Source: Psychrobium sp051201665 | GTDB lineage: Bacteria; Pseudomonadota; Gammaproteobacteria; Enterobacterales; Psychrobiaceae | Direction of reading: 5' to 3' | Length of the DNA stretch: 64,000 nucleotides | NCBI RefSeq assembly: GCF_051201665.1 | Contig: NZ_CP179210.1 | Span: forward strand, 2,480,001 to 2,544,000 | Shown here: in pieces, positions 9,361-17,901 of the stretch | Layout: each line of letters begins with the position of its first letter | Numbering within the stretch: the stretch's first letter is position 1 | The notes under the pieces: model-generated | The model's input: the letters and a program-made list of their open reading frames with translations, nothing else | Databases searched by the model: none | What the model was told of the DNA's origin: nothing | Program-made: the position numbers and the translations under genes

Positions 9361-9885
9361 ATGGCTAGCGTAGGCATGTTTTTTGGTAGCGACACGGGTA
9401 ACACTGAAGCCGTTGCTAAAATGATCCAAAAACAACTGGGTAAAAACTTAGTTGAAGTTCACGACATCGCAAAATCAACGGCCGATCAAATTGCCGCGTT
9501 TGATTTACTGCTATTAGGCATCCCAACTTGGTACTACGGTGAAGCACAATGTGATTGGGATGATTTTTTCCCTGAACTAGAGAACATTGATTTTAACGAT
9601 AAGCTAGTTGCCATTTTTGGTTGTGGCGACCAAGAAGATTACTCAGAGTACTTCTTAGATGCAATGGGCACTTTAAAAGATATCATTGAGCCACGTGGCG
9701 CAATTATTGTCGGTCATACGTCAACTGACGGTTATGAATTTGAACAGTCACAAGCATTAACTGACGATGGTCAATTCGTTGGTCTTGGTATCGATGAAGA
9801 TCGCCAACCAGAGCTAACTGACCAACGTGTTTCAGCATGGGTTGCACAAATTCAAGAAGAGATGTGTTTAGCTGAATTAGCATAA
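9361..9885 (+). CDS. fldA: Flavodoxin FldA
   Basis: FMN electron carrier of 174 residues used by radical SAM enzymes such as BioB and QueE, both encoded in this window. The FMN phosphate loop is GSDTGNTEAVAKM near residue 9; the isoalloxazine-contacting loops are GIPTWYYGEAQCDWDDFFPEL and FGCGDQEDYSEYFLDAMG. It follows ybfE by 8 bp with AGGAAAC before the ATG and ends before a strong terminator. Confidence 0.96.
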   Translation: MASVGMFFGSDTGNTEAVAKMIQKQLGKNLVEVHDIAKSTADQIAAFDLLLLGIPTWYYGEAQCDWDDFFPELENIDFNDKLVAIFGCGDQEDYSEYFLDAMGTLKDIIEPRGAIIVGHTSTDGYEFEQSQALTDDGQFVGLGIDEDRQPELTDQRVSAWVAQIQEEMCLAELA

Positions 9886-9922
9886 TTGCTAAAAACTGAG
9901 CTAACTTAGTCCAAAAAACACT

Positions 9923-9950
9923 AAAAACCTCGCTTTGCGAGGTTTTTTTT
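9923..9950 (+). terminator. Rho-independent terminator after fldA
   Basis: Perfect 8-bp stem AACCTCGC/GCGAGGTT with a 3-base loop, followed by a run of eight T. It lies 40 bp past the fldA stop and ends the ybfE-fldA unit. Confidence 0.92.
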
Positions 9951-10041
9951 ATCCTTTCGTCTTATTACACTGTTTTCTCCTACAGCAATACGCTATGTTG
10001 TTTGCCAATACCTACAAAACTCAAGCTATGGAAGTAAAGTC

Positions 10042-11247
10042 GTGTTTAAGAAGTCAGATAAATTACACAATGTCTGCTATGACATTCGAGGTCCGGTGCA
10101 TGATGAAGCGCAACGTCTAGAAGAAGACGGTCATCGTATTCTGAAATTAAACATTGGTAACCCTGCCCCTTTTGGTTTTGAAGCCCCAGATGAAATCGTC
10201 CGTGACGTTATTCATAACTTGCCACAAGCTCAAGGCTATTGTGATTCCAAAGGACTTTTTTCAGCACGTAAAGCGGTATTCCATCACTATCAAGAAATTA
10301 TTCCGAATGTCGATGTTGAAGATGTCTATATTGGTAATGGCGTTTCAGAGCTTATTCAAATGGCGACGATGGCACTGCTAAATAATAACGATGAAGTGCT
10401 AGTACCTGCTCCTGATTATCCGTTATGGACAGCATCGGTTAATTTGGCCGGTGGTAAGGCAGTGCATTATCGTTGTGATGAGCAAGCTGATTGGTTTCCA
10501 GACATTGACGATATTCGCAGCAAAGTCAGTAAGAATACCAAAGCCATTGTGTTAATTAACCCAAATAACCCAACGGGCGCTGTGTACACCAAAGAGATTT
10601 TAGAGCAACTATTACAAGTTGCCCGAGAATTTAATCTGATGGTGTTCTCTGATGAGATTTACGACAAAATTCTATTTGATGAAGCCACTCACATTCATAC
10701 CGCCTCACTCGCAGAAGATGTTGTTATTGTTACGTTTAATGGATTATCTAAAGCTTATCGTATCGCAGGGTTTCGCGCAGGATGGATGGTTATCTCTGGC
10801 AATAAAGAACTCGCAGCAGGCTATATTACTGGGTTAAATATGCTGGCATCAATGCGCCTGTGTGCCAACGTTCCTTGCCAACATGCAATTCAAACTGCAT
10901 TAGGTGGTTATCAGAGCATTAACGAATTAATTTTGCCTGGCGGGCGCTTACTTGAACAGCGCGATGCCTGTTATGACGTATTAACCAGCATCGATGGGGT
11001 TAGCTGTGTCAAACCGAAGGGGGCTATGTACATGTTCCCTAAATTAGATGTTAAAAAATTCAATTTAAAAGATGATCAGCAACTGGTGTTTGATCTACTT
11101 AAAAAAGAGAAGATTTTGTTAGTTCACGGCACCGCCTTTAACTGGCCAGAACCAGATCATTTACGCATAGTAACACTGCCATATGTGCAGGATCTCACTG
11201 CTGCCATGCAAAAGTTTGGTCAGTTTTTAGAAAACTATCGCCAGTAA
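10042..11247 (+). CDS. alaA: Alanine-synthesising aminotransferase AlaA
   Basis: Class I/II PLP aminotransferase making alanine from pyruvate and glutamate. Its 401 residues align with E. coli AlaA throughout: LHNVCYDIRGPVHDEAQRLEE, LKLNIGNPAPFGFEAPDEI, AQGYCDSKGLFSARKA, PAPDYPLWTASV, the PLP-lysine segment TFNGLSKAYRIAGFRAGWM and LASMRLCANVPCQHAIQTAL. The start is GTG at 10042, giving MFKKSDKLHNVCYD, which matches the family N-terminus. It lies 28 bp upstream of the dGTPase-like gene and is probably co-transcribed with it. Confidence 0.95.
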   Translation: MFKKSDKLHNVCYDIRGPVHDEAQRLEEDGHRILKLNIGNPAPFGFEAPDEIVRDVIHNLPQAQGYCDSKGLFSARKAVFHHYQEIIPNVDVEDVYIGNGVSELIQMATMALLNNNDEVLVPAPDYPLWTASVNLAGGKAVHYRCDEQADWFPDIDDIRSKVSKNTKAIVLINPNNPTGAVYTKEILEQLLQVAREFNLMVFSDEIYDKILFDEATHIHTASLAEDVVIVTFNGLSKAYRIAGFRAGWMVISGNKELAAGYITGLNMLASMRLCANVPCQHAIQTALGGYQSINELILPGGRLLEQRDACYDVLTSIDGVSCVKPKGAMYMFPKLDVKKFNLKDDQQLVFDLLKKEKILLVHGTAFNWPEPDHLRIVTLPYVQDLTAAMQKFGQFLENYRQ

Positions 11248-11275
11248 TAGTGCCCATATATTCTTAGGAAAAACG

Positions 11276-12604
11276 ATGAATAAACACGATCCCGCATTAT
11301 GGCTAACCCGCAAAGGTCCGAGTCATAATGCAAGGCCGCCAGATCATCGCTCGCTTCACCAACGCGATCGTGCTCGGTTATTTCATAGTGCAGCATTTAG
11401 ACGCTTGCAAGCAAAAACGCAGGTGGTTGGTATTGGCCAAAGTGATTTTTATCGTACACGTCTAACCCATTCATTAGAGGTGGCGCAAATTGGCTCTGGC
11501 ATAATCAGCCAATTAAAAAACCAATACCCTGACTTTAACCATTTTGAATTTTCTGAAACGCTAATTGAGACGCTTGGGCTGGCCCATGATATCGGGCATC
11601 CGCCTTTTGGCCATGGTGGTGAAATTGCGTTAAATTACATGATGCGAGATAACGGTGGATTTGAAGGCAATGGCCAAACGTTCCGTATCTTGACGCGTTT
11701 AGAACCTTACACCAAAGATTTTGGCATGAATTTGTCACGTCGCAGTTTGCTAGGCACGTTAAAATATCCAGTGGTTTTTAGTGAGGTTGTTGGAAAATAC
11801 CCCGACCAACCCACCAGCAGTTTTCGTCAATTAAAAGCGCATAATTGGCTACCTCCCAAAGCAATATTTGATGTTGACTCAAGTGCTCTAGACTGGGTGT
11901 TAGAACCATTAACCGACAACGACAAAGTGTTGATCAGAGCCGCTAAGCACACTGAAATTAACGGTATAACGGGCATCCACAAGCGCAGCCTTTATAAATC
12001 CTTTGATTGTTCAGTCATGGAACTTGCCGATGACATTGCCTACTCTGTTCACGATCTTGAAGATGCCATTGTTATGGGCACTGTTAATTACAACTTATGG
12101 ATGCGAGACGTTGTAGCGCCAGTCAAGTCATTGAATTCCGATGTGTTAAATATTGATATTGACCAACTGACTTTATTTTTATTTAGCGATGAGGCTTATC
12201 TTCGAAAAGACGCGATTGGCGAGCTAGTCAATAGCTTTGTCACCGCGATTAAAATCGAGCATAATGCACAATTCGACGAGCCACTATTGGCTTACAACGC
12301 AAAGCTTAACAGTGAATATTCGCAGTTTTTAGAGATACTAAAAGGCTTTGTTTTTAAGCGCGTGATCCGCAAACCTGAATTCCAAGCAATGGAATACAAA
12401 GGACAGCAAATAGTGATGGAGCTATTTGAAGCCTTCACCTCTGATCCTTATCGCTTACTTCCAGAAAACACCAAAGAGCGCTGGCGTCTCGCCCAAGATA
12501 AAAAAGACGATGTTCAAATGCGTATTATCTGTGATTATATCTCAGGTATGACTGATGAATTTGCTGGCAAACTTTATCATTCACTCTTTACGCCAAAGAT
12601 GTAA
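11276..12604 (+). CDS. dGTPase-family HD triphosphohydrolase, possible anti-phage dGTPase
   Basis: HD-domain enzyme of 442 residues that hydrolyses dGTP (or another dNTP) to the nucleoside and triphosphate. The metal ligands are visible in TRLTHSLEVAQIG (His65), GLAHDIGHPPFGHGGE (His104-Asp105) and ELADDIAYSVHDLED. The N-terminus RRLQAKTQVVGIGQSDFYRTRL is typical. Related Shewanella and Vibrio proteins have been shown to deplete dGTP and block phage, so defence is a possible role, but this one sits behind alaA in an otherwise core region and could equally serve nucleotide balance. AGGAAAAACG precedes the ATG. Confidence 0.88.
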   Translation: MNKHDPALWLTRKGPSHNARPPDHRSLHQRDRARLFHSAAFRRLQAKTQVVGIGQSDFYRTRLTHSLEVAQIGSGIISQLKNQYPDFNHFEFSETLIETLGLAHDIGHPPFGHGGEIALNYMMRDNGGFEGNGQTFRILTRLEPYTKDFGMNLSRRSLLGTLKYPVVFSEVVGKYPDQPTSSFRQLKAHNWLPPKAIFDVDSSALDWVLEPLTDNDKVLIRAAKHTEINGITGIHKRSLYKSFDCSVMELADDIAYSVHDLEDAIVMGTVNYNLWMRDVVAPVKSLNSDVLNIDIDQLTLFLFSDEAYLRKDAIGELVNSFVTAIKIEHNAQFDEPLLAYNAKLNSEYSQFLEILKGFVFKRVIRKPEFQAMEYKGQQIVMELFEAFTSDPYRLLPENTKERWRLAQDKKDDVQMRIICDYISGMTDEFAGKLYHSLFTPKM

Positions 12605-12625
12605 ACCTCGGTTATCAACAAGCTA

Positions 12626-14992
12626 TTACGCAAGTTTCGTAATAGCTTCTTTACGTGATTTAACATTGAGTTTGCGATAAATATTCTTGAGATGAAATTT
12701 AACAGTTTGTTCTGAGATATCCATTTTAAGCGCAATTTCTTTATTGCGCATAGAAGCGCACAACAACTTATGAACCTGTAGCTCCTTAGGGCTTAATCCT
12801 GATTGCTTGTCCAATACCGTTGGTTCGCTAATTGTAAATAAACTTTGTCGGTTTGACTCTCTAATTAGCATTGCTAATTTTTGTTTTGGGATAAACGCTT
12901 GAACTTGCCACAACAGCGCAATTAGCCCTTGTCCACTGACCTCCTCTATCAATACATCAGGTAGCATCGATTGCTGCTTGCCAATGACCAGCATGACTTT
13001 ACATTGCGTAGCCAACAGCTGATTATTGTTTAGTTTACTTTGCTCGAACATAGAAGTTACTAGGTCCAAATCCCATTGATTTTCTTCAAACATCACATCG
13101 ACAATAATCGATTGAATACGCCAAGGTAACTGTTGAATATCAATCTTGGAGTCGTCAATGAGATAACTTGCTAGCGTTCGGTTAAGCTTAGGGAATTTCA
13201 CAATTAGCAATTTTGCCAGCTGACTTAGTAAGACGTCGGCATACTCAATCGGATTGGTTTGAAAATACGTTGCTGCGGTTGAAAACCATCGTGGTAAGTA
13301 GGTTAAGTTGTTCTGCTGAACCGATAGTTTTATCGCAATTGGATAAAGAGTGGCAAATAAATCAAACCATGATTCACTGTGACTAAGCCGCTTAATTAAT
13401 TGATCAACACTGCGTAACGCTGTGCTCAAGCCAGACAAAAAATTTACTTCAAGCTTTACAATTTGCAGCGACAACCGAATACTCTTATCTTGATTAAAAT
13501 GAAGCTGAATATCTGCATTTGTACGATTTAATAAGGCCTTGGCAGAATCTAACTGTGCTCCTAATACCATGCTATGACTAAGGTGAACCTTCATAAATGC
13601 CATGCTATATTGCGCTTCGCTGAGTTCTTGATAAAAAGTTTTGGCGAGCACTAACGCATCATGACCCCGTTCGTTATTTCCCGCTTGGAGTAACGTAATA
13701 CCCATTAGGTTGTAAATAATGGCGCGCGCGAATGGCGCTGCGTTAGCAGTACTTTTTGAAAACGCTTCCAGTTTATCGTAGTTATTTGACTCAAATAAGC
13801 GCCCTTCGTGAAGCTTGACTAGCGAGTCAGCAACCATCCAAACCAAGGTATTATTGCTGTCTTTATGTCCGTGCTTGTTAATGATTTTTCGTGCTTTAGC
13901 AACGTTTCCCGATTTGTAATGTACTGCACAGGCAAGCCAGGCTAATGACTCGTTATCATCGATATCCTGTTGTTCAAACAGCTGATATACCGCAATTAAA
14001 TTTGTTTGGCCATGACTAATCCATTCTAAAAGCCCCCCCATTTTACTCAAACAAGCAATGGCTTTATCTTTTTCACCAATATCTAGCAATAATTTAATCG
14101 CCAATTGAATATCGCCATGCTCAAGGCATCGTTGTACCAACGACTCATATAGCGCATGTAAGCCATCTTGATCGTCGCGGCTAAAATGTATCCAACAAGC
14201 ATGTTTGAGTAATGGCAACAACTGCCAGGCATCATCATGATAAACAGTTAACCCATTGAGTTCATGTTCACAATAATCGTCTAATGCACCTCGTTCAACC
14301 ACACTAAAGAGTGACTTTGAAAGCGTATCAACGATGGCACACCAACCGAGAAATTGGCGCTGAAATCCTTTCGCTAACGCAATCAAATGACTACCCGCAT
14401 AATTCGCCAGCACATTAGGGGGTCGGTTAACAAGATTTTTTAAATGATTTATATCACGTGCCAACGGTAATTTAGCACTGAGCAAGTTAATTAATACCGG
14501 CCAACCCAATGACATCAAATAAATATCACTTGAGCTTATTACACTATGCGGTGTTAACACTTCATCTATTTGAGTGAGATTAAGCCTCAATTGATGGAAA
14601 TCAATGACGGTGAATCTATTTAATACAATTAAGTTGATGTTAGAAGCCGGTGAAAATTGCCGAGAAGAAATATAAATATTGCAGTGCTTAGGTAAATTGA
14701 CAAAGAAATAATCAACGAATTCATCTCTAAAACGGTGAATATCATCAATAAACAGAGCGGAAGATACTTCATCATTATGAGGTAAAAATGCTTTAAGTTG
14801 ATCCAAAGGCTCAATAGATTCACTGTCTAGCCAAAGCGAATTATTCGGCCAGTTAAGCTCCTTTTGACGTAAAATTGTCGTTTTCCCAAAGCCAGTTTGA
14901 CCATAAACCCACACCAACCTACCCTTATTGTCGAGTAAGGAGTCTCTTACAATGACGTGATACTCGTTCATCCTTACCCCTTGATTAGTCAA
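12626..14992 (-). CDS. MalT-like LuxR-family regulator with ATPase domain
   Basis: A 788-residue one-component regulator of the large ATP-binding (LAL/MalT) class. A Walker A loop GQTGFGKTT is at residues 31-39, with a probable Walker B in SSALFIDDIHRF near 80-90. A long helical TPR-like middle follows, and a C-terminal LuxR HTH contains LSPKELQVHKLLCASMRNKEIALKMDISEQTVKFHLKN (about 730-775). It is divergent from the hydantoinase/DUF917/TonB receptor genes, with about 180 bp between starts, and is the obvious local activator; the effector is unknown. Such proteins usually need ATP plus a small-molecule inducer. Confidence 0.88.
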   Translation of the reverse strand: MTNQGVRMNEYHVIVRDSLLDNKGRLVWVYGQTGFGKTTILRQKELNWPNNSLWLDSESIEPLDQLKAFLPHNDEVSSALFIDDIHRFRDEFVDYFFVNLPKHCNIYISSRQFSPASNINLIVLNRFTVIDFHQLRLNLTQIDEVLTPHSVISSSDIYLMSLGWPVLINLLSAKLPLARDINHLKNLVNRPPNVLANYAGSHLIALAKGFQRQFLGWCAIVDTLSKSLFSVVERGALDDYCEHELNGLTVYHDDAWQLLPLLKHACWIHFSRDDQDGLHALYESLVQRCLEHGDIQLAIKLLLDIGEKDKAIACLSKMGGLLEWISHGQTNLIAVYQLFEQQDIDDNESLAWLACAVHYKSGNVAKARKIINKHGHKDSNNTLVWMVADSLVKLHEGRLFESNNYDKLEAFSKSTANAAPFARAIIYNLMGITLLQAGNNERGHDALVLAKTFYQELSEAQYSMAFMKVHLSHSMVLGAQLDSAKALLNRTNADIQLHFNQDKSIRLSLQIVKLEVNFLSGLSTALRSVDQLIKRLSHSESWFDLFATLYPIAIKLSVQQNNLTYLPRWFSTAATYFQTNPIEYADVLLSQLAKLLIVKFPKLNRTLASYLIDDSKIDIQQLPWRIQSIIVDVMFEENQWDLDLVTSMFEQSKLNNNQLLATQCKVMLVIGKQQSMLPDVLIEEVSGQGLIALLWQVQAFIPKQKLAMLIRESNRQSLFTISEPTVLDKQSGLSPKELQVHKLLCASMRNKEIALKMDISEQTVKFHLKNIYRKLNVKSRKEAITKLA

Positions 14993-15170
14993 TATTTAGA
15001 GCCAGTGTTCAACTTTCAGAGCCTTCATGCTGTTAACTATAGAGGGTAAAAAGTAAGTATTCAAGATGCCCCACCCAAACGACCTACCCTTTATTTGCAA
15101 AAAACCACCCTTAATTGTTAACTAAATGTTCATTAATTATCATATGCTAAATAAAAAACAGGAGCTAACT

Positions 15171-16733
15171 ATGAGAATAGGTGTAGATGTAGGCGGTACT
15201 AATACCGATGCAGTACTAATGAACGGTGACAATGTGCTCGCCAGCTGCAAACAACCAACGACCGACAATGTCAGCGATGGTATCACGCGAGCAGTACATA
15301 AAGTGTTAACTGACTCAAACGTTTCACCCGATCAAATCCAGTGTGTAATGATTGGTACAACCCATTTTACTAACGCCTTTGTTGAGCGTAGGAATCTACT
15401 CGAAGTTGGGATTGTTAGAATTTGCTTACCCGCCGCGAAGGGTATCCCACCACTATTAGATTGGCCTGAAGAAATTCGTACGAAAATGGGGGATCATCAA
15501 TTTGTTGTACAGGGAGGATATCAGTTTGACGGTCGTGTTAATTCAACGCTCGATGAAAAAGCCATTATAAACTGTGCCAAAAAGTTGAAAAAAAGAGGAA
15601 TTAAAACGGTTGCAATCACGGGGTTATTCTCAACCGTCAACGGCGAAATGGAACTTCGTGCTGAAGAATTAATTAAGCAAGAAATGGGTGATGTTGCGAC
15701 ATCGTTATCACATAAGGTTGGCCGCTCAGGTATTTTAGAGCGAGAAAATGCAACCATTATGAACGCCTGTTTGGCAGACTTATCTTCCCATGTAGTCAAT
15801 GCATTTCGTGACGCGCTGATTACTTTAAACATCAATGCACCTTTTTTCATTAGTCAAAATGACGGTACATTAATGGATGCCGATCATGTCGAAAAATATC
15901 CCGTTTTAACCTTCGCATCAGGCCCAACAAACAGTATGCGTGGTGCCGCATACTTATCTGGCATCAAGGATGCGCTGGTCGCAGACATCGGCGGCACAAC
16001 AACCGATATTGGCATGCTCAATAACGGGTTTCCGCGAGAATCTTCAGTGACCGTTGATATCGGCGGCGTAAGAACCAATTTTAGAATGCCAGATGTTTTA
16101 GCCCTCCCTTTAGGTGGCGGCACTGTCATTACCCAAAATGCGAATGATGAATTAACTCTCGGTCCGCACTCTGTGGGGTATCAGTTGTTAGAAAAAGCCA
16201 AAGTGTTTGGCGGCGATACATTAACAACAACCGATATCGCCGTCGCAGCAGGTTATGCGGACGTTGGCAATCAAGCGAGATTAGCAGATTTGTCAACCAA
16301 TGTAATTGACCGCGCCGTGTCGGCGATACACCAAATTATTGAAGATGGCAGTGATCGCATGAAAGTAAGCGGGACTCCCATTCCACTGATACTTGTTGGT
16401 GGCGGTTCAATATTAGTTAATCGCGACCTTGCTGGCATTTCTGAAGTAATCATTCCAAAACACGCTGAAGTTGCAAACGCAATTGGTGCTTCCATCGCAC
16501 AAGTTGCCGGTGAAATAGACACCGTTATCGCTTATGACAAGGTAGGTAGAGAAAACGCTATTGAACAAGCTAAACAACAAGCCATCAAAAAAGCAATTTC
16601 GCTTGGCGCCATCGAAAGCACGATTGAGTTTTTAGATATCGAAGAAACACCGTTGTCTTATGCACCGGATGGTGCAGTGAGATTACGAGTTAAAGTCGCA
16701 GGTGACTTATCAATAACCACGATAACAGCATAA
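15171..16733 (+). CDS. Hydantoinase/oxoprolinase-family protein (HyuA N-terminal type)
   Basis: ATP-dependent amide-ring-opening family related to N-methylhydantoinase A and 5-oxoprolinase. The N-terminal ASKHA-like fold shows MRIGVDVGGTNTDAVLM, MIGTTHFTNAFVERRNL, SHKVGRSGILERENATIMNACL, and the second phosphate-binding region ALVADIGGTTTDIGML followed by GGVRTNFRMPDVLALPLGGG. I start it at 15171 (520 residues), because CAGGAGC lies 7 bp upstream; an in-frame ATG at 15126 has no such signal. It is followed after 13 bp by the DUF917 gene. Substrate unknown; a hydantoin-like ring is likely from the family. Confidence 0.85.
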   Translation: MRIGVDVGGTNTDAVLMNGDNVLASCKQPTTDNVSDGITRAVHKVLTDSNVSPDQIQCVMIGTTHFTNAFVERRNLLEVGIVRICLPAAKGIPPLLDWPEEIRTKMGDHQFVVQGGYQFDGRVNSTLDEKAIINCAKKLKKRGIKTVAITGLFSTVNGEMELRAEELIKQEMGDVATSLSHKVGRSGILERENATIMNACLADLSSHVVNAFRDALITLNINAPFFISQNDGTLMDADHVEKYPVLTFASGPTNSMRGAAYLSGIKDALVADIGGTTTDIGMLNNGFPRESSVTVDIGGVRTNFRMPDVLALPLGGGTVITQNANDELTLGPHSVGYQLLEKAKVFGGDTLTTTDIAVAAGYADVGNQARLADLSTNVIDRAVSAIHQIIEDGSDRMKVSGTPIPLILVGGGSILVNRDLAGISEVIIPKHAEVANAIGASIAQVAGEIDTVIAYDKVGRENAIEQAKQQAIKKAISLGAIESTIEFLDIEETPLSYAPDGAVRLRVKVAGDLSITTITA

Positions 16734-16746
16734 TTAAGGAGGTTGT

Positions 16747-17838
16747 ATGAAATTAACAGAAAGTGACTTAGTTGATCTTGCACGTGGCGCTGCATTTTTA
16801 GGCACAGGTGGAGGTGGTGATCCATACATAGGGCAAGTACTTGCTGCTGGTGCAATCAAAGAGTGTGGAATGCCGAAAATCATCGAACCAGATGAGTTAG
16901 CTGACGATGCGTTGGTATTCACCATTGCGATGGTCGGTGCCCCAACCGTTTTAAGCGAAAAAGGAGCCTGTGGTGAAGATGTTGACTTAGCCATTGCGAC
17001 AATGGAAAAACATTTAGGTCGTAAAGCCGATGCCTTATTACCTATTGAAATTGGCGGTGTCAATTCCATGTTACCCATCATGGCAGCAGCACGCTCTCAA
17101 CTGCCGTTGGTTAACATGGACGGCATGGGCCGAGCATTTCCGGAACTTCAAATGGTTACCTTTAATGTTTACGGCGTTTCATGCACGCCTGCTTGTGTTA
17201 CCGACGAACACCTTAACAGCCTTATTATTGAAACGGGCCATGCCAAACGGGCTGAAGATTTGGTTCGGGTAAGCTCAATAGAAATGGGCTGTAGCGTTAT
17301 TATGTCAAGTTATTCAATGACAGGAAAACAAGCAAAAGATTACGGTGTCCACGGTACGTTGACCATGGCGTTGGAAATTGGTCGTGCCATCAAACGAGGT
17401 CAACTGGAAGGAAGCCCAATTGACGAACTCATTGGTTATCTCAGATCAACGCCCTATTACAATCAGTGCAGCGTTTTATTTGACGGAAAAGTTACCGACT
17501 TGCGCCGAGAAGTGACGGACGGGTTTACTATGGGGCATTGTATTTTGAGTGCCCTCGATGGGTCTGAGCGGACACTTGAAGTAAATTTCCAAAACGAATT
17601 TCTCATCGCAAAAGAAGGCAATAAACTGCTGGCAATAGTCCCTGATTTATTGGCAATGGTAGATCGAGAAACCGCCGAACCTATTCCAGTTGATGCCCTT
17701 AAGTATGGACAGCGAATCAAAGTAATAGGCACAAGTGCTGCGCCTATCATGCGAACACCAGAATCCTTAGCGGTTTTTGGTCCTCAAGCATTTGGATTAG
17801 ATTATGAATTCACACCTATTGAAGAACTAAATCAATAA
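16747..17838 (+). CDS. DUF917 protein (S-methyl-thiohydantoin desulfurase-like family)
   Basis: A 363-residue cytosolic protein with the DUF917 N-terminus LARGAAFLGTGGGGDPYIGQVL, GAPTVLSEKGACGED, LLPIEIGGVNSMLPIMAAA and NMDGMGRAFPELQMV. An ideal Shine-Dalgarno AAGGAGG precedes the ATG, and 13 bp separate it from the hydantoinase-like gene. DUF917 proteins commonly accompany hydantoinase/oxoprolinase subunits; as I recall, one branch was assigned as an S-methyl-thiohydantoin desulfurase, but whether this member has that activity cannot be told from sequence. A longer, distant homologue is at 30536-31948. Confidence 0.82.
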   Translation: MKLTESDLVDLARGAAFLGTGGGGDPYIGQVLAAGAIKECGMPKIIEPDELADDALVFTIAMVGAPTVLSEKGACGEDVDLAIATMEKHLGRKADALLPIEIGGVNSMLPIMAAARSQLPLVNMDGMGRAFPELQMVTFNVYGVSCTPACVTDEHLNSLIIETGHAKRAEDLVRVSSIEMGCSVIMSSYSMTGKQAKDYGVHGTLTMALEIGRAIKRGQLEGSPIDELIGYLRSTPYYNQCSVLFDGKVTDLRREVTDGFTMGHCILSALDGSERTLEVNFQNEFLIAKEGNKLLAIVPDLLAMVDRETAEPIPVDALKYGQRIKVIGTSAAPIMRTPESLAVFGPQAFGLDYEFTPIEELNQ

Positions 17839-17901
17839 AAATAACTAGAAAATTGCAAGTATCAGTACTTTGCGATTAACTAACCTATAAAGGAACGAGC
17901 C

